IMG/VR virus record: IMGVR_UViG_3300042541_003101 | Coordinates: 1-29,694 of that record | Direction: 5' to 3' (one strand) | Source of the DNA: a virus | Length of the DNA stretch: 29,694 nt | Shown here: positions 1-5,302 of the stretch, in pieces | Layout: every line of letters begins with the position of its first letter | Position numbering within the stretch: the first letter of the stretch is position 1 | Notes under the pieces: generated by a model | Told to the model about the DNA's origin: nothing | Database searches by the model: none | Seen by the model: the letters and a program-made list of their open reading frames with translations, nothing else | Position numbers and translations under genes: made by a program

Positions 1-25
1 CAATGGTAATAGGCGTAGTGTACTG

Positions 26-249
26 ATGAACACCAACGAGCAGTTCGAGCAGTTCTAACTCTGCTGAGCCGCTACGAGCAGGAGCCCAAAGCGTTCATTC
101 CCAAGCGGCTCTCTACATTCTTCTCATCATTACTGTTACGTTCCTTCCTGAATAGTTATTGCGAGAGCTTTGTAGCCGCTGAAGAAGTGCGTAGTGACCA
201 AAAAGAACATAAAAATAACAATTTGCCATTTATAGAAGAGAAAGAATAA
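26..249 (+). pseudogene. possible frameshifted small ORF at the left end
   Basis: An ATG at 26 opens MNTNEQFEQF and stops at 56-58. The -1 frame then continues without a stop to 249, as LTLLSRYEQEPKAF and onward, ending in an acidic IEEKE tail. Read through one missing base, it gives a natural-looking protein of about 74 residues. No ATG or GTG start lies in the downstream frame. It could be a decayed gene, a sequencing error or a programmed slip. I do not recognise the family. Confidence 0.3.
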
Positions 250-266
250 GAAAAGATTGTAATGAA

Positions 267-286
267 TGACGCTCTGGGGAGCTACC
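267..286 (+). repeat. 20-bp dispersed repeat, copy 1
   Basis: TGACGCTCTGGGGAGCTACC occurs here and again, identical, at 13070-13089. Outside the 20 bases the two places share little apart from TTGT a few bases upstream. Both copies lie in non-coding DNA at edges of gene blocks. Role unknown; a protein-binding, packaging or recombination site is possible. Confidence 0.7.
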
Positions 287-463
287 TTTTTGTGACGAAC
301 GAAAGAAGAGCTATTGTTGTAAATAGTTGGAAAACGATTAAGCGTTATTTATTAGGAATTAGAGTATTTTGTTCGTGCCATCGTAGTGACCTCTCTTCTT
401 GCTTGTAAGCTTTCGATCGTTCGGTCAGTGCGCACTGGGGATGACGGGAAAACGAAAACTCGA

Positions 464-503
464 TAAAAAAATTGGCCCGTCTTGGGACAGGGGTATCAGG
501 GCC
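464..503 (-). terminator. possible hairpin terminator (minus strand)
   Basis: Read on the minus strand, GGGCC at 499-503 pairs with GGCCC at 474-478 around a long, partly self-complementary loop. An AA and a run of seven T (464-471 complement) follow. No gene is evident directly upstream of it on that strand, so its use is uncertain. Confidence 0.3.
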
Positions 504-559
504 CAACAGCACAAAACTCCCCGGTTACTGCTCCACAGCTTCACCTAATCCTACGCTTT

Positions 560-840
560 AACTATATACAACAGATCCCCTGGCATAACTATATATAGAT
601 AGCCCTTGAGATTAACTATATCCAACAGATCCCCTGGTATAGCTATCTACAGTAATCCTTGAATACAACTATATATAGTAATCCTCTGGTGCAACTATAT
701 ATAGACAATTCTACGATGCAACTATATATAGACAACTCTTGAGGTCAACTATATATAGTAGTTTCCTGATACAGTGATATATAGACAATCTTACAATAAA
801 ACTATATACAGGCAATCTTAAAAAAGATTTATATACAATC
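560..840. repeat. eleven tandem repeats of about 26.6 bp (iteron-like)
   Basis: The core AACTATATATAGA, or a close variant, begins at about 560, 587, 614, 641, 667, 693, 720, 747, 773, 800 and 826. Steps are 26-27 bp, roughly 2.5 helical turns. The core contains the palindrome CTATATATAG, and the spacers are variations on 'cAATCcTtgg'. No convincing gene covers the array. Such arrays typically act as replication iterons or as centromere-like partition sites, but no initiator or partition gene is in the window. Confidence 0.85.
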
Positions 841-867
841 TCCTGGTATTGCAATACAACGTTATCG

Positions 868-987
868 TAATATTGGCATAACGGTAGCGTTGTATCGTGA
901 TATTGCGATAACGGTACAACAGTAGCGTGATACTGCGATACTGGCACAACGGTAGTATTGTATTGCTATGATGGTACAACGATAGCG
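868..987. repeat. four tandem 30-bp repeats
   Basis: Units begin at 868, 898, 928 and 958 and resemble TGATATTGCGATAACGGTAC followed by AACAGTAGCG. Degenerate partial units flank them at 841-867 and after 988. The sequence differs from the 26.6-bp family next door. Both belong to the 1.2-kb non-coding left end, where I see no credible gene beyond the broken ORF at 26-249. Confidence 0.75.
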
Positions 988-1145
988 TTATGTAGTCATA
1001 AAAGCATAATTTCGTGGTTAATTTCCCCTCTATCTCACCGCCCCCAGCTATGCAGGCATCGCTCAAGAATTCGCCTCTCAGCCTGACGTCCCCATAGGAG
1101 CCTAGGAGTCCTGTCAACGGCGCCAAGCTACGATCCCCCAAGCAC

Positions 1146-1180
1146 CATAAAGAACCCCCCTAGGAGCGATCCTAGGAGGG
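1146..1180 (-). terminator. intrinsic terminator after the gene at 1205-1396
   Basis: On the minus strand CCCTCCTAGGA (1180-1170) pairs with TCCTAGGGGGG (1165-1155) across a GCGA/TCGC loop, with one mismatch. TTCTTTAT follows. It sits 25 bp past the stop of the small membrane-protein gene. Confidence 0.7.
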
Positions 1181-1204
1181 ACTGAGAGGCTAGTTGCGGA
1201 TGGA

Positions 1205-1396
1205 TTATCGGCCGTTGATTTTCAACAGGCAGGCGTCCAAGCCATGTCCGTCAAGGCGGCAACTCACGTAGTGGCGTTGATCTTCAGATACAAGACTAAC
1301 GGCAAACATTGTCAACAAGGGAGCGACAAACATGATCAGCAAGGGAGCGACAATAGAAGCGGCTGAACGGAGCGTAGAAAGGGCGGTGGTATTCAT
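1205..1396 (-). CDS. small membrane protein
   Basis: The 63-residue protein has one strongly hydrophobic stretch (about residues 13-37, SIVAPLLIMFVAPLLTMFAV). A short polar tail with two cysteines follows (YVSCRL ... LDACLL). The ATG at 1396 is preferred over upstream codons because a complete HLR1/-10 module ends about 40 nt upstream. Family not recognised. The layout (one membrane helix, then a short two-cysteine tail) resembles the protein at 6382-6561, which has the same type of promoter. It is probably an early host-interaction protein, by position only. Confidence 0.6.
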   Translation of the reverse strand: MNTTALSTLRSAASIVAPLLIMFVAPLLTMFAVSLVSEDQRHYVSCRLDGHGLDACLLKINGR

Positions 1397-1439
1397 GGTT
1401 TTTTGGAAGTGAGCGATCAAGGGCGTCGCTCTTGAAACA

Positions 1440-1491
1440 ACAATAAAGACGCACGGCCCCATCCGGGCCAATTATCACAAAACTTCACAAA
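1440..1491 (-). promoter_or_regulatory. HLR1-like box and -10 (module A)
   Basis: Read on the plus strand, ATCACA-AA-AC-TTCACA-AA at 1474-1491 resembles the HLR1 direct repeat bound by cyanobacterial RpaB. On the minus strand a TATTGT -10 (1445-1440) follows after a 28-nt gap, with the hairpin GGCCC/GGGCC (1455-1469) between. The gene start is about 37 nt beyond the predicted transcription start. This is one of six such modules. Confidence 0.55.
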
Positions 1492-1493
1492 GG

Positions 1494-1524
1494 GAGAAAC
1501 CGCCCCTAGAAATGGGAGGGGCGG
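1494..1524 (-). terminator. intrinsic terminator after the 1545-2798 operon
   Basis: Minus strand: CCGCCCCT (1524-1517) pairs perfectly with AGGGGCGG (1507-1500). TTTCTC follows. It lies about 20 bp beyond the stop at 1545 and directly upstream of the HLR1-like box of the next gene. Confidence 0.75.
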
Positions 1525-1544
1525 TAAAGGCTCCTAGGAGCGGC

Positions 1545-1742
1545 TCAGAACACTGGGAGCCCCAGTCTCTCGGCATGGTCGGCCGTACGCCGGATGCGGA
1601 CCATTAGCAGCCGTCCTAGGTGGACTCTGGCAACGTGGCAGTCCACCGCCCAGTACGAACCAAACTTACGCTTTGGCAATCGGACCCAAAGCATAGAAAT
1701 TACGGCGCTATTCTGCCAGGGCAAACGTATAATTGTTTTCAT
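1545..1742 (-). CDS. small basic hypothetical protein
   Basis: A 65-residue basic protein (MKTIIRLPWQ start; RIRRTADHAERLGLPVF end). The ATG at 1742 lies just past the stop of the preceding gene. A TTG at 1748 overlaps that stop and is the alternative start. Last gene of the minus-strand operon 2798-1545, followed by a perfect hairpin terminator. No family recognised. Confidence 0.5.
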   Translation of the reverse strand: MKTIIRLPWQNSAVISMLWVRLPKRKFGSYWAVDCHVARVHLGRLLMVRIRRTADHAERLGLPVF

Positions 1743-1744
1743 TG

Positions 1745-2359
1745 TCAAGCCGCCAGAGTAGGGTACTCGTTCAAGGTCTCAATTAGCCTCTCGCGCAGAC
1801 GGTCAAAGCCTTCATCCCATGGTGTCGAGTCTCGCCTCGCTGCGAAAATACAAAGCCCTGCATCCTGCAGCATAGTGACCCGCTCCGACACGCTTTCCTC
1901 CCATAGTTTCTCCACTCCCTTGCTCTCAAGCTCTGAAAGTTCGTCGTCGCTAATCAGCGGATAACACTCTAGACTTTCAATAATTTCTATGATGTCATCA
2001 CTGACAAAGCGAACGTCCAGCACCACTCCCCGACCGTTCCAGCCGCAGCCAATCTCCAGAACCCCACCGTAGGGGTCTGGCGTTGACTGGGGGTCCGTTA
2101 GCACTTGATAGTTCGCCAGGCCTGCCAGGCCGTTCCTGCTGTAGTCTGAGAATCCGCAGTATCCGGGAACGAACCCCAGCGACACGTCGTGCCAGCGCTC
2201 ACTTAGACATGTTGCTAGGTGTTCGTCCGGGCTTTGGTGCCAGTAGTGGCTGCAGTCTCTCTGAGGTTCACCGTCCCTGATCAATAGCCAGTGACCGTCG
2301 CATGATGCGAGGCGATCGATCCTAGTCTGAAGCGTAGGGGAAGCTTTGGCGGTTGTCAT
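1745..2359 (-). CDS. hypothetical protein, 204 residues
   Basis: Mostly soluble, rich in W, C and acidic residues. Segments such as VLEIGCGWNGRGVVLDVRFV and a C-terminal helical part (WDEGFDRLRERLIETLNEYP) look like a folded globular protein. The GCGWNGRG glycines resemble a nucleotide-binding loop, but I see no methyltransferase or kinase motif set. Its ATG overlaps the preceding stop (ATGA), so it is translationally coupled in the operon. Function unknown. Confidence 0.7.
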   Translation of the reverse strand: MTTAKASPTLQTRIDRLASCDGHWLLIRDGEPQRDCSHYWHQSPDEHLATCLSERWHDVSLGFVPGYCGFSDYSRNGLAGLANYQVLTDPQSTPDPYGGVLEIGCGWNGRGVVLDVRFVSDDIIEIIESLECYPLISDDELSELESKGVEKLWEESVSERVTMLQDAGLCIFAARRDSTPWDEGFDRLRERLIETLNEYPTLAA

Positions 2360-2535
2360 GGTTGAATTTCGGTGACGGTTTGAATGGTCCAGCCGGTCAA
2401 TACTCCTGCGTCTTGCAGCTCAGCAAGCGTTAACTGAGCCACTCTCTGGGCTTCCACGATGCCAGAGGCGACCACTTGCGACGGACCCATGGAAGGGCGG
2501 CCATGTTGCGTCAGAAACCAAACGTTGTACTTCAT
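2356..2535 (-). CDS. hypothetical small protein
   Basis: A 59-residue protein (MKYNVWFLTQHG start, GWTIQTVTEIQP end). The ATG at 2535 overlaps the upstream stop as TAATG, and its own stop overlaps the next ATG. Longer readings of this frame lie over the preceding gene and are less likely. Not recognised; operon member only. Confidence 0.6.
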   Translation of the reverse strand: MKYNVWFLTQHGRPSMGPSQVVASGIVEAQRVAQLTLAELQDAGVLTGWTIQTVTEIQP

Positions 2536-2798
2536 TAGAAACCGATGCAGTAAGTGTCGGCATCGATGCTGTGACAGGTGATCGCCTCCCATGGGATGCC
2601 GGCCTTCCCAGAGGCCTTGAGAGCAGCCGTGATGGGGCCGTCCAAGAAGGGGACAGAGGCCCGCCATACTGTGTCAGAGTCGCGGCGAATGGTAGCGATC
2701 CAGCGGCTACACTTTGAGTTGGTGGGCCCGTGATACTTGACGACAGCGCAAGGGCGGCTGCCGCTCATGTGGCCGCCGGTCCAGTGGACAGAATTCAT
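2535..2798 (-). CDS. hypothetical protein, up to 87 residues
   Basis: The protein contains AVVKYHGPTNSK, RWIATIRRDSDTVWRASV and a C-terminal CHSIDADTYCIGF, a compact beta-rich pattern of a kind I associate with small cyanophage proteins. The start may be 2798 (M N S V H) or the internal ATG at 2768 (MSGSRPC). It is the first gene of the operon running to 1545, directly after a hairpin terminator at 2834-2855. Function unknown. Confidence 0.65.
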   Translation of the reverse strand: MNSVHWTGGHMSGSRPCAVVKYHGPTNSKCSRWIATIRRDSDTVWRASVPFLDGPITAALKASGKAGIPWEAITCHSIDADTYCIGF

Positions 2799-2833
2799 TT
2801 CTTTTTGTGGGTAAGGTTAATTTAAGGAAAGAA

Positions 2834-2855
2834 GGGAGCATTAAAGAATGCTCCC
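2834..2855 (-). terminator. intrinsic terminator after the membrane HTH gene
   Basis: Perfect 9-bp stem GGGAGCATT/AATGCTCCC with a 4-nt loop. On the minus strand it is followed by TTCTTTCC. It begins 8 bp past the stop of the gene at 2863-3051. Confidence 0.8.
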
Positions 2856-2862
2856 TAAATTG

Positions 2863-3051
2863 TCAGGCCAGCGCCATCCTCACTCTGTAACGGGTGATGT
2901 TTAATTTTTCAGCGATTGCAGTCTGAGATTTGCCGGAACGCTTCATTCTTCTGATGCGTTGTTCCTGACTCTGCGTCAGCACGTCGATCAAAGCGAAAAC
3001 AAACAGCAAGGGAATAAAAAGCTTCCAAACGAGAATGAGAACCGTTGTCAT
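2863..3051 (-). CDS. membrane-anchored helix-turn-helix protein
   Basis: 62 residues. Residues 2-24 (TVLILVWKLFIPLLFVFALI) form one membrane helix, followed by EQRIRRMKRSGKSQTAIAEK and LNITRYRVRMALA. The latter is a clear helix-turn-helix of the resolvase/Hin type (SGKSQTAIAEKLNITRYRVR). Similar membrane-tethered HTH proteins are, to my recollection, found in marine Synechococcus and its phages. The ATG at 3051 fits the promoter module that ends about 38 nt upstream. It stands alone between a terminator and the richest regulatory region of the window, so a regulatory role is a fair inference. The target is unknown. Confidence 0.75.
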   Translation of the reverse strand: MTTVLILVWKLFIPLLFVFALIDVLTQSQEQRIRRMKRSGKSQTAIAEKLNITRYRVRMALA

Positions 3052-3095
3052 GGTGGGAAAATCAGAGGAACACAGGCATCTCTGTCTGCCCACCA

Positions 3096-3158
3096 ACAAT
3101 AGGCGCCATGAGCCCCCCGGTCGGGTCAAACCGCCGAATGTTCACATTTCGTTACAAA
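3096..3158 (-). promoter_or_regulatory. HLR1-like box and -10 (module F)
   Basis: TTCACATTTCGTTACAAA at 3141-3158 (plus strand) matches the HLR1 pattern closely: T(T/C)ACA, two W, two N, GTTACA, AA. A minus-strand TATTGT lies at 3101-3096, leaving 39 nt between, about one helical turn more than in the other modules. The membrane HTH gene starts about 38 nt further on. Confidence 0.6.
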
Positions 3159-3168
3159 GCGCCCGCAT

Positions 3169-3272
3169 GGCGGGGAAGAATGAGAATGAGAATCATTCTC
3201 GCTTTGGGGCGGGGAAGAATGAGAATGAGAATCATTCTCGGACTAGGATAGGTGAGAATGAGAATTATTCTC
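3169..3272. promoter_or_regulatory. three Fur-box-like operators
   Basis: GAGAATGAGAATCATTCTC occurs at 3182-3200 and 3221-3239, and GAGAATGAGAATTATTCTC at 3254-3272. The layout is the classical 6-6-1-6 Fur box (GATAAT GATAAT C ATTATC), with a purine change in each hexamer. The first two sit in an identical 33-bp direct repeat (3169-3201 and 3208-3240). A weaker copy is at 3297-3315. They lie upstream of the HLR1-like promoter of the membrane HTH gene. Confidence 0.65.
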
Positions 3273-3391
3273 GGCCGCCCAAGGGAAGCAAGAAACAAAA
3301 ATAAGAACCATTCTCAGCCTCCTACACTTACAACAAAAACAAAAAAATAATTACATTAAAAAGATAAAATCTCCCAAAAACGAGACTATAT

Positions 3392-3560
3392 ACCGCAAAC
3401 TGTCCAGTTCAAAATTTTTACCGCTTTCCGGCAAGCCCCTTTACCGCTTTCTGGCAAGTCCCCTTATACCGCGTTTTAGTAAGTTCTTTCTTTTTCCTTA
3501 ACTGAATCTCTTTTACTATTTTCAGCCAGCATTTTATACCGTATTTTGGCAAGTTCTTAA
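3392..3560. repeat. five degenerate direct repeats, TTATACCGCTTTTTGGCAAG-like
   Basis: The ACCG cores begin at 3392, 3420, 3443, 3468 and 3538. Four copies carry T(T/A)ACCGCTTTCYGGCAAG or ATACCGYRTTTTRGYAAG. The region 3300-3600 is AT-rich, holds no credible gene, and continues the Fur-like region. Iteron or operator cluster; function unknown. Confidence 0.6.
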
Positions 3561-3581
3561 GGGAAAGTTTTTAACATCATA

Positions 3582-3701
3582 ATGAAAATACAAGAAGAAA
3601 GAAAACAAGAAGCCAAGATAATGGTACGGCAAACGCTTCTTTCCCATCGGTCGTATAACCTCGAAATTTATATGCAGACAACAATGTCCATAACTCTTTG
3701 A
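3582..3701 (+). CDS. possible 39-residue plus-strand peptide
   Basis: ATG at 3582 gives MKIQEERKQEAKIMVRQTLL and ends in TTMSITL at the TGA 3699-3701. The start is highly charged and helical. It would be the only plus-strand gene in this arm and would lie downstream of the direct repeats. There is no clear ribosome-binding site. Low confidence. Confidence 0.25.
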   Translation: MKIQEERKQEAKIMVRQTLLSHRSYNLEIYMQTTMSITL

Positions 3702-3713
3702 CAAAGTTAGACA

Positions 3714-3962
3714 TCACCAGCCTCCATCATTGATAAGGGTCCATTCAGGCTCATAATCGTCTAGCCAGTTCATTTGATCAACCTCTCGCTTTGGCCACTC
3801 GGAGCGTGCCATTTCGATGATGGCTTCACACAAGCCAGGCCGATAGGCTTCTGGCTCGTTGCGAGTGGCATCATCCACGATGGCATCTTCAACAATTGCA
3901 TGTACTTTGATGCTTTCCAGCTCTTCATCGTACATCCACCATTCAATAGAAAGAACTGTCAC
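3714..3962 (-). CDS. hypothetical acidic protein
   Basis: 82 residues, acidic (VEDAIVDDATRNEPEAYRPG; C-terminal WLDDYEPEWTLINDGGW). A GTG start at 3962 overlaps the TGA of the upstream gene (GTGA). This is preferred over the longer reading from 4043, which would overlap the neighbour by 85 nt. Last gene of the minus-strand operon 4673-3714. Not recognised. Confidence 0.65.
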   Translation of the reverse strand: MTVLSIEWWMYDEELESIKVHAIVEDAIVDDATRNEPEAYRPGLCEAIIEMARSEWPKREVDQMNWLDDYEPEWTLINDGGW

Positions 3963-4261
3963 TTGAGAAGCTCCAGGATAGTTGCGAAATGCTTTGGTGA
4001 CCGTCCAGGCTCGCGCTTGAGAACGTAGCAGGCACTGGGCCATTCCCAGCCTCCTTCACCATCAGGCTCGGGCTCTGTGTCATTCTCCCAAATGCCTTTG
4101 CAAACATCACCATGAAACACACCAATTAGATCTTCCCCATCGTCCATTGCAAGGCGACAATGGAAAAGAATGTCCTTGGTTGAAGCTGCCTGATATTTCA
4201 TCACAGTTGGAGGAAAGTACGGGCCGTTAGCTTTGTAAGTACGAACAGTGGTGAGAGTCAT
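3959..4261 (-). CDS. hypothetical protein, 100 residues
   Basis: Begins MTLTTVRTYKANGPYFPPTV and contains ILFHCRLAMDDGEDLIGVFH, then an acidic glycine-rich stretch (EPEPDGEGGWEWP). The ATG overlaps the stop of the MT-A70 remnant (ATGA) and its stop overlaps the next GTG. A translationally coupled operon member of unknown function. Confidence 0.7.
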   Translation of the reverse strand: MTLTTVRTYKANGPYFPPTVMKYQAASTKDILFHCRLAMDDGEDLIGVFHGDVCKGIWENDTEPEPDGEGGWEWPSACYVLKREPGRSPKHFATILELLK

Positions 4262-4431
4262 GATTTAGGAAATTTGTCAAGTTGATTGCCGAAGCATTGC
4301 CAGCCACTACGCTGACGGCGTGCGAAGAATTCTGCCTTAGTTGCCTCAGGATACATCAGTTCAATTCTGTCCTGCACTTCTTCAGGCTTTTGGCTATGTT
4401 CCCCTTTAGGAGCAAATACAACTTGCCGCAT
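4258..4431 (-). CDS. stand-alone C-terminal remnant of an MT-A70 adenine methyltransferase
   Basis: 57 residues. The stretch HSQKPEEVQDRIELMYPEAT, then KAEFFARRQRSGWQCFGNQ, matches the C-terminal end of MT-A70-type N6-adenine methyltransferases (HSRKPxE ... LELFARRxRxGWxxWGNE). The upstream catalytic core with the DPPW motif is absent. The preceding frame encodes an unrelated alanine-rich protein. The ATG overlaps the upstream stop as TGATG and the stop overlaps the next ATG, so it still looks translated. It may be a decayed gene end or a repurposed module, and it cannot be an active methylase on its own. Confidence 0.7.
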   Translation of the reverse strand: MRQVVFAPKGEHSQKPEEVQDRIELMYPEATKAEFFARRQRSGWQCFGNQLDKFPKS

Positions 4432-4673
4432 CAGTCGCGGTGGCCTCCCATAAAGTTGCGGGCCTCCACCTCGGGAACAAGGAACTTTGGCCCCCCAGCC
4501 GCAACTCTGGCTTGCTGCTCAGCAAGCAGCTCTGCTTCCCTGGCTGCTCCAGCCGCTTGTTGCCCAGGGCTGAATTGATTAGGATCACGCGCTTCCTGCG
4601 CAGCCCAGAACTTAGCGGCTGCTGCATCTTGGCCGGCCTTGCGTTCGGCCCATGTGAGTCGTTTTTTTGCCAT
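4431..4673 (-). CDS. alanine-rich hypothetical protein
   Basis: 80 residues, strongly helical and rich in A, Q and E (AERKAGQDAAAAKFWAAQEA; AGAAREAELLAEQQARVAAG), with a basic N-terminus MAKKRLTW. It is the first gene of the operon 4673-3714 and starts about 38 nt past an HLR1-like module. Coiled-coil or DNA-binding roles are possible; nothing specific is visible. Confidence 0.6.
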   Translation of the reverse strand: MAKKRLTWAERKAGQDAAAAKFWAAQEARDPNQFSPGQQAAGAAREAELLAEQQARVAAGGPKFLVPEVEARNFMGGHRD

Positions 4674-4717
4674 GGTGTTGTCTCAGAGTGGTGGGAGCTC
4701 TCGCTCCCGGTGAATGA

Positions 4718-4770
4718 ACGATAAAAGCAGGAGGGGCCTTGGCAGGCCCCTTGTCACAAAACTCAACTCC
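4718..4770 (-). promoter_or_regulatory. HLR1-like box and -10 (module B, degenerate)
   Basis: GTCACA-AA-AC-TCAACT at 4753-4768 has a good first half and a weak second half. Minus-strand TATCGT at 4723-4718 is the likely -10, 29 nt away. The GGGGCC hairpin lies between, and the gene start is 38 nt past the predicted transcript start. The box overlaps the stop of the upstream gene at 4763. Confidence 0.4.
4733..4750 (-). terminator. hairpin terminator inside module B
   Basis: GGGGCC/GGCCCC stem with a 6-nt loop. On the minus strand TCCTGCTTTTATC follows. It would stop transcripts of the gene at 4763-4978 just before the next promoter's -10. Confidence 0.6.
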
Positions 4771-4978
4771 TGATGAAGCTTGTGCCGTCTTCAGCCACCC
4801 AATCAAGGGCGCTGCTGGAATCAGTCAACGCCCAGTAGCGACGGATGGCCGTGTGATGCGGCTTATCGCGATCGGTCAATGCCGACGCCAGCGGGCAGGC
4901 CCGAGCGTTGGAGAATGCGCCGCTGTAGAACCCTTCGCCTCTGTGGCGGGTTCCGATTGCCATGCCCATGCAGATCAT
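4763..4978 (-). CDS. hypothetical protein, 71 residues
   Basis: Begins MICMGMAIGTRHRGEGFYSG and ends YWALTDSSSALDWVAEDGTS-FIRS. The ATG at 4978 is chosen because it lies 35 nt beyond the predicted start point of HLR1 module C, as in the sister genes. The frame opens further to 5023. Aromatic, soluble, not recognised. Flanked by hairpin terminators on both sides, so it is probably monocistronic. Confidence 0.55.
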   Translation of the reverse strand: MICMGMAIGTRHRGEGFYSGAFSNARACPLASALTDRDKPHHTAIRRYWALTDSSSALDWVAEDGTSFIRS

Positions 4979-5019
4979 GATTTTGAAGGGGGTTGTGGAC
5001 CTCTCGGCCCGTTGAAAGA

Positions 5020-5073
5020 ACAATAGTCTCAGCAGGGACCGTTGCCGGCCCCTCTGTTACAAAGCTTCACAAT
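5020..5073 (-). promoter_or_regulatory. HLR1-like box and -10 (module C)
   Basis: GTTACAAAGCTTCACAAT at 5056-5073 fits the HLR1 direct repeat in 15 of its defined positions or better. Minus-strand TATTGT at 5025-5020 lies 30 nt away, with a hairpin between. The ATG at 4978 follows after about 35 nt. Confidence 0.55.
5035..5052 (-). terminator. hairpin terminator inside module C
   Basis: Minus strand GGGGCCG pairs with CGGTCCC across GCAA (one G-T pair), followed by TGCTGAG. The U-tract is poor, so its termination may be weak. Confidence 0.4.
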
Positions 5074-5126
5074 TGCAAAAAGGCCAGGAGACAGGCTCCC
5101 AGCCATTCGCCATTCGCGAACCGCGA

Positions 5127-5300
5127 TCAAGCGCGTGGGGCCCTGTTTCCCTGTATCACCTTAAACCTTTGCCGACTGAACATTGATAGTCCTTTCATGC
5201 GCACAAGAAGAGCGTGCTCATTGTCATCAACTGCTAGGAGGGACCAGCCATTCTCTCCATGCACCCATAGGCTCCATTTAGGACATTCTAAAACAGCCAT
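5127..5300 (-). CDS. hypothetical protein, 57 residues
   Basis: MAVLECPKWSLWVHGENGWS is followed by LLAVDDNEHALLVRMKGLSM. It is compact, with no membrane segment. A good ribosome-binding site (GAGGAGGG) lies 8 nt before the ATG at 5300, within the end of the clamp-like gene, whose stop is only 2 nt upstream. Last gene of the operon 6332-5127. Function unknown. Confidence 0.6.
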   Translation of the reverse strand: MAVLECPKWSLWVHGENGWSLLAVDDNEHALLVRMKGLSMFSRQRFKVIQGNRAPRA

Positions 5301-5302
5301 AG

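Noticed and set aside
711-1141. Minus-strand frames of 78 and 107 codons across the left-end arrays
   Set aside because: Their peptides (SQYHDT, YRYRNI repeats) are direct translations of the 30-bp and 26-bp repeats, with no start context or neighbour.
5058-5114. 18-codon minus-strand frame ending in WPFCNCEAL within HLR1 module C
   Set aside because: Too short, and its end is explained by the promoter box.
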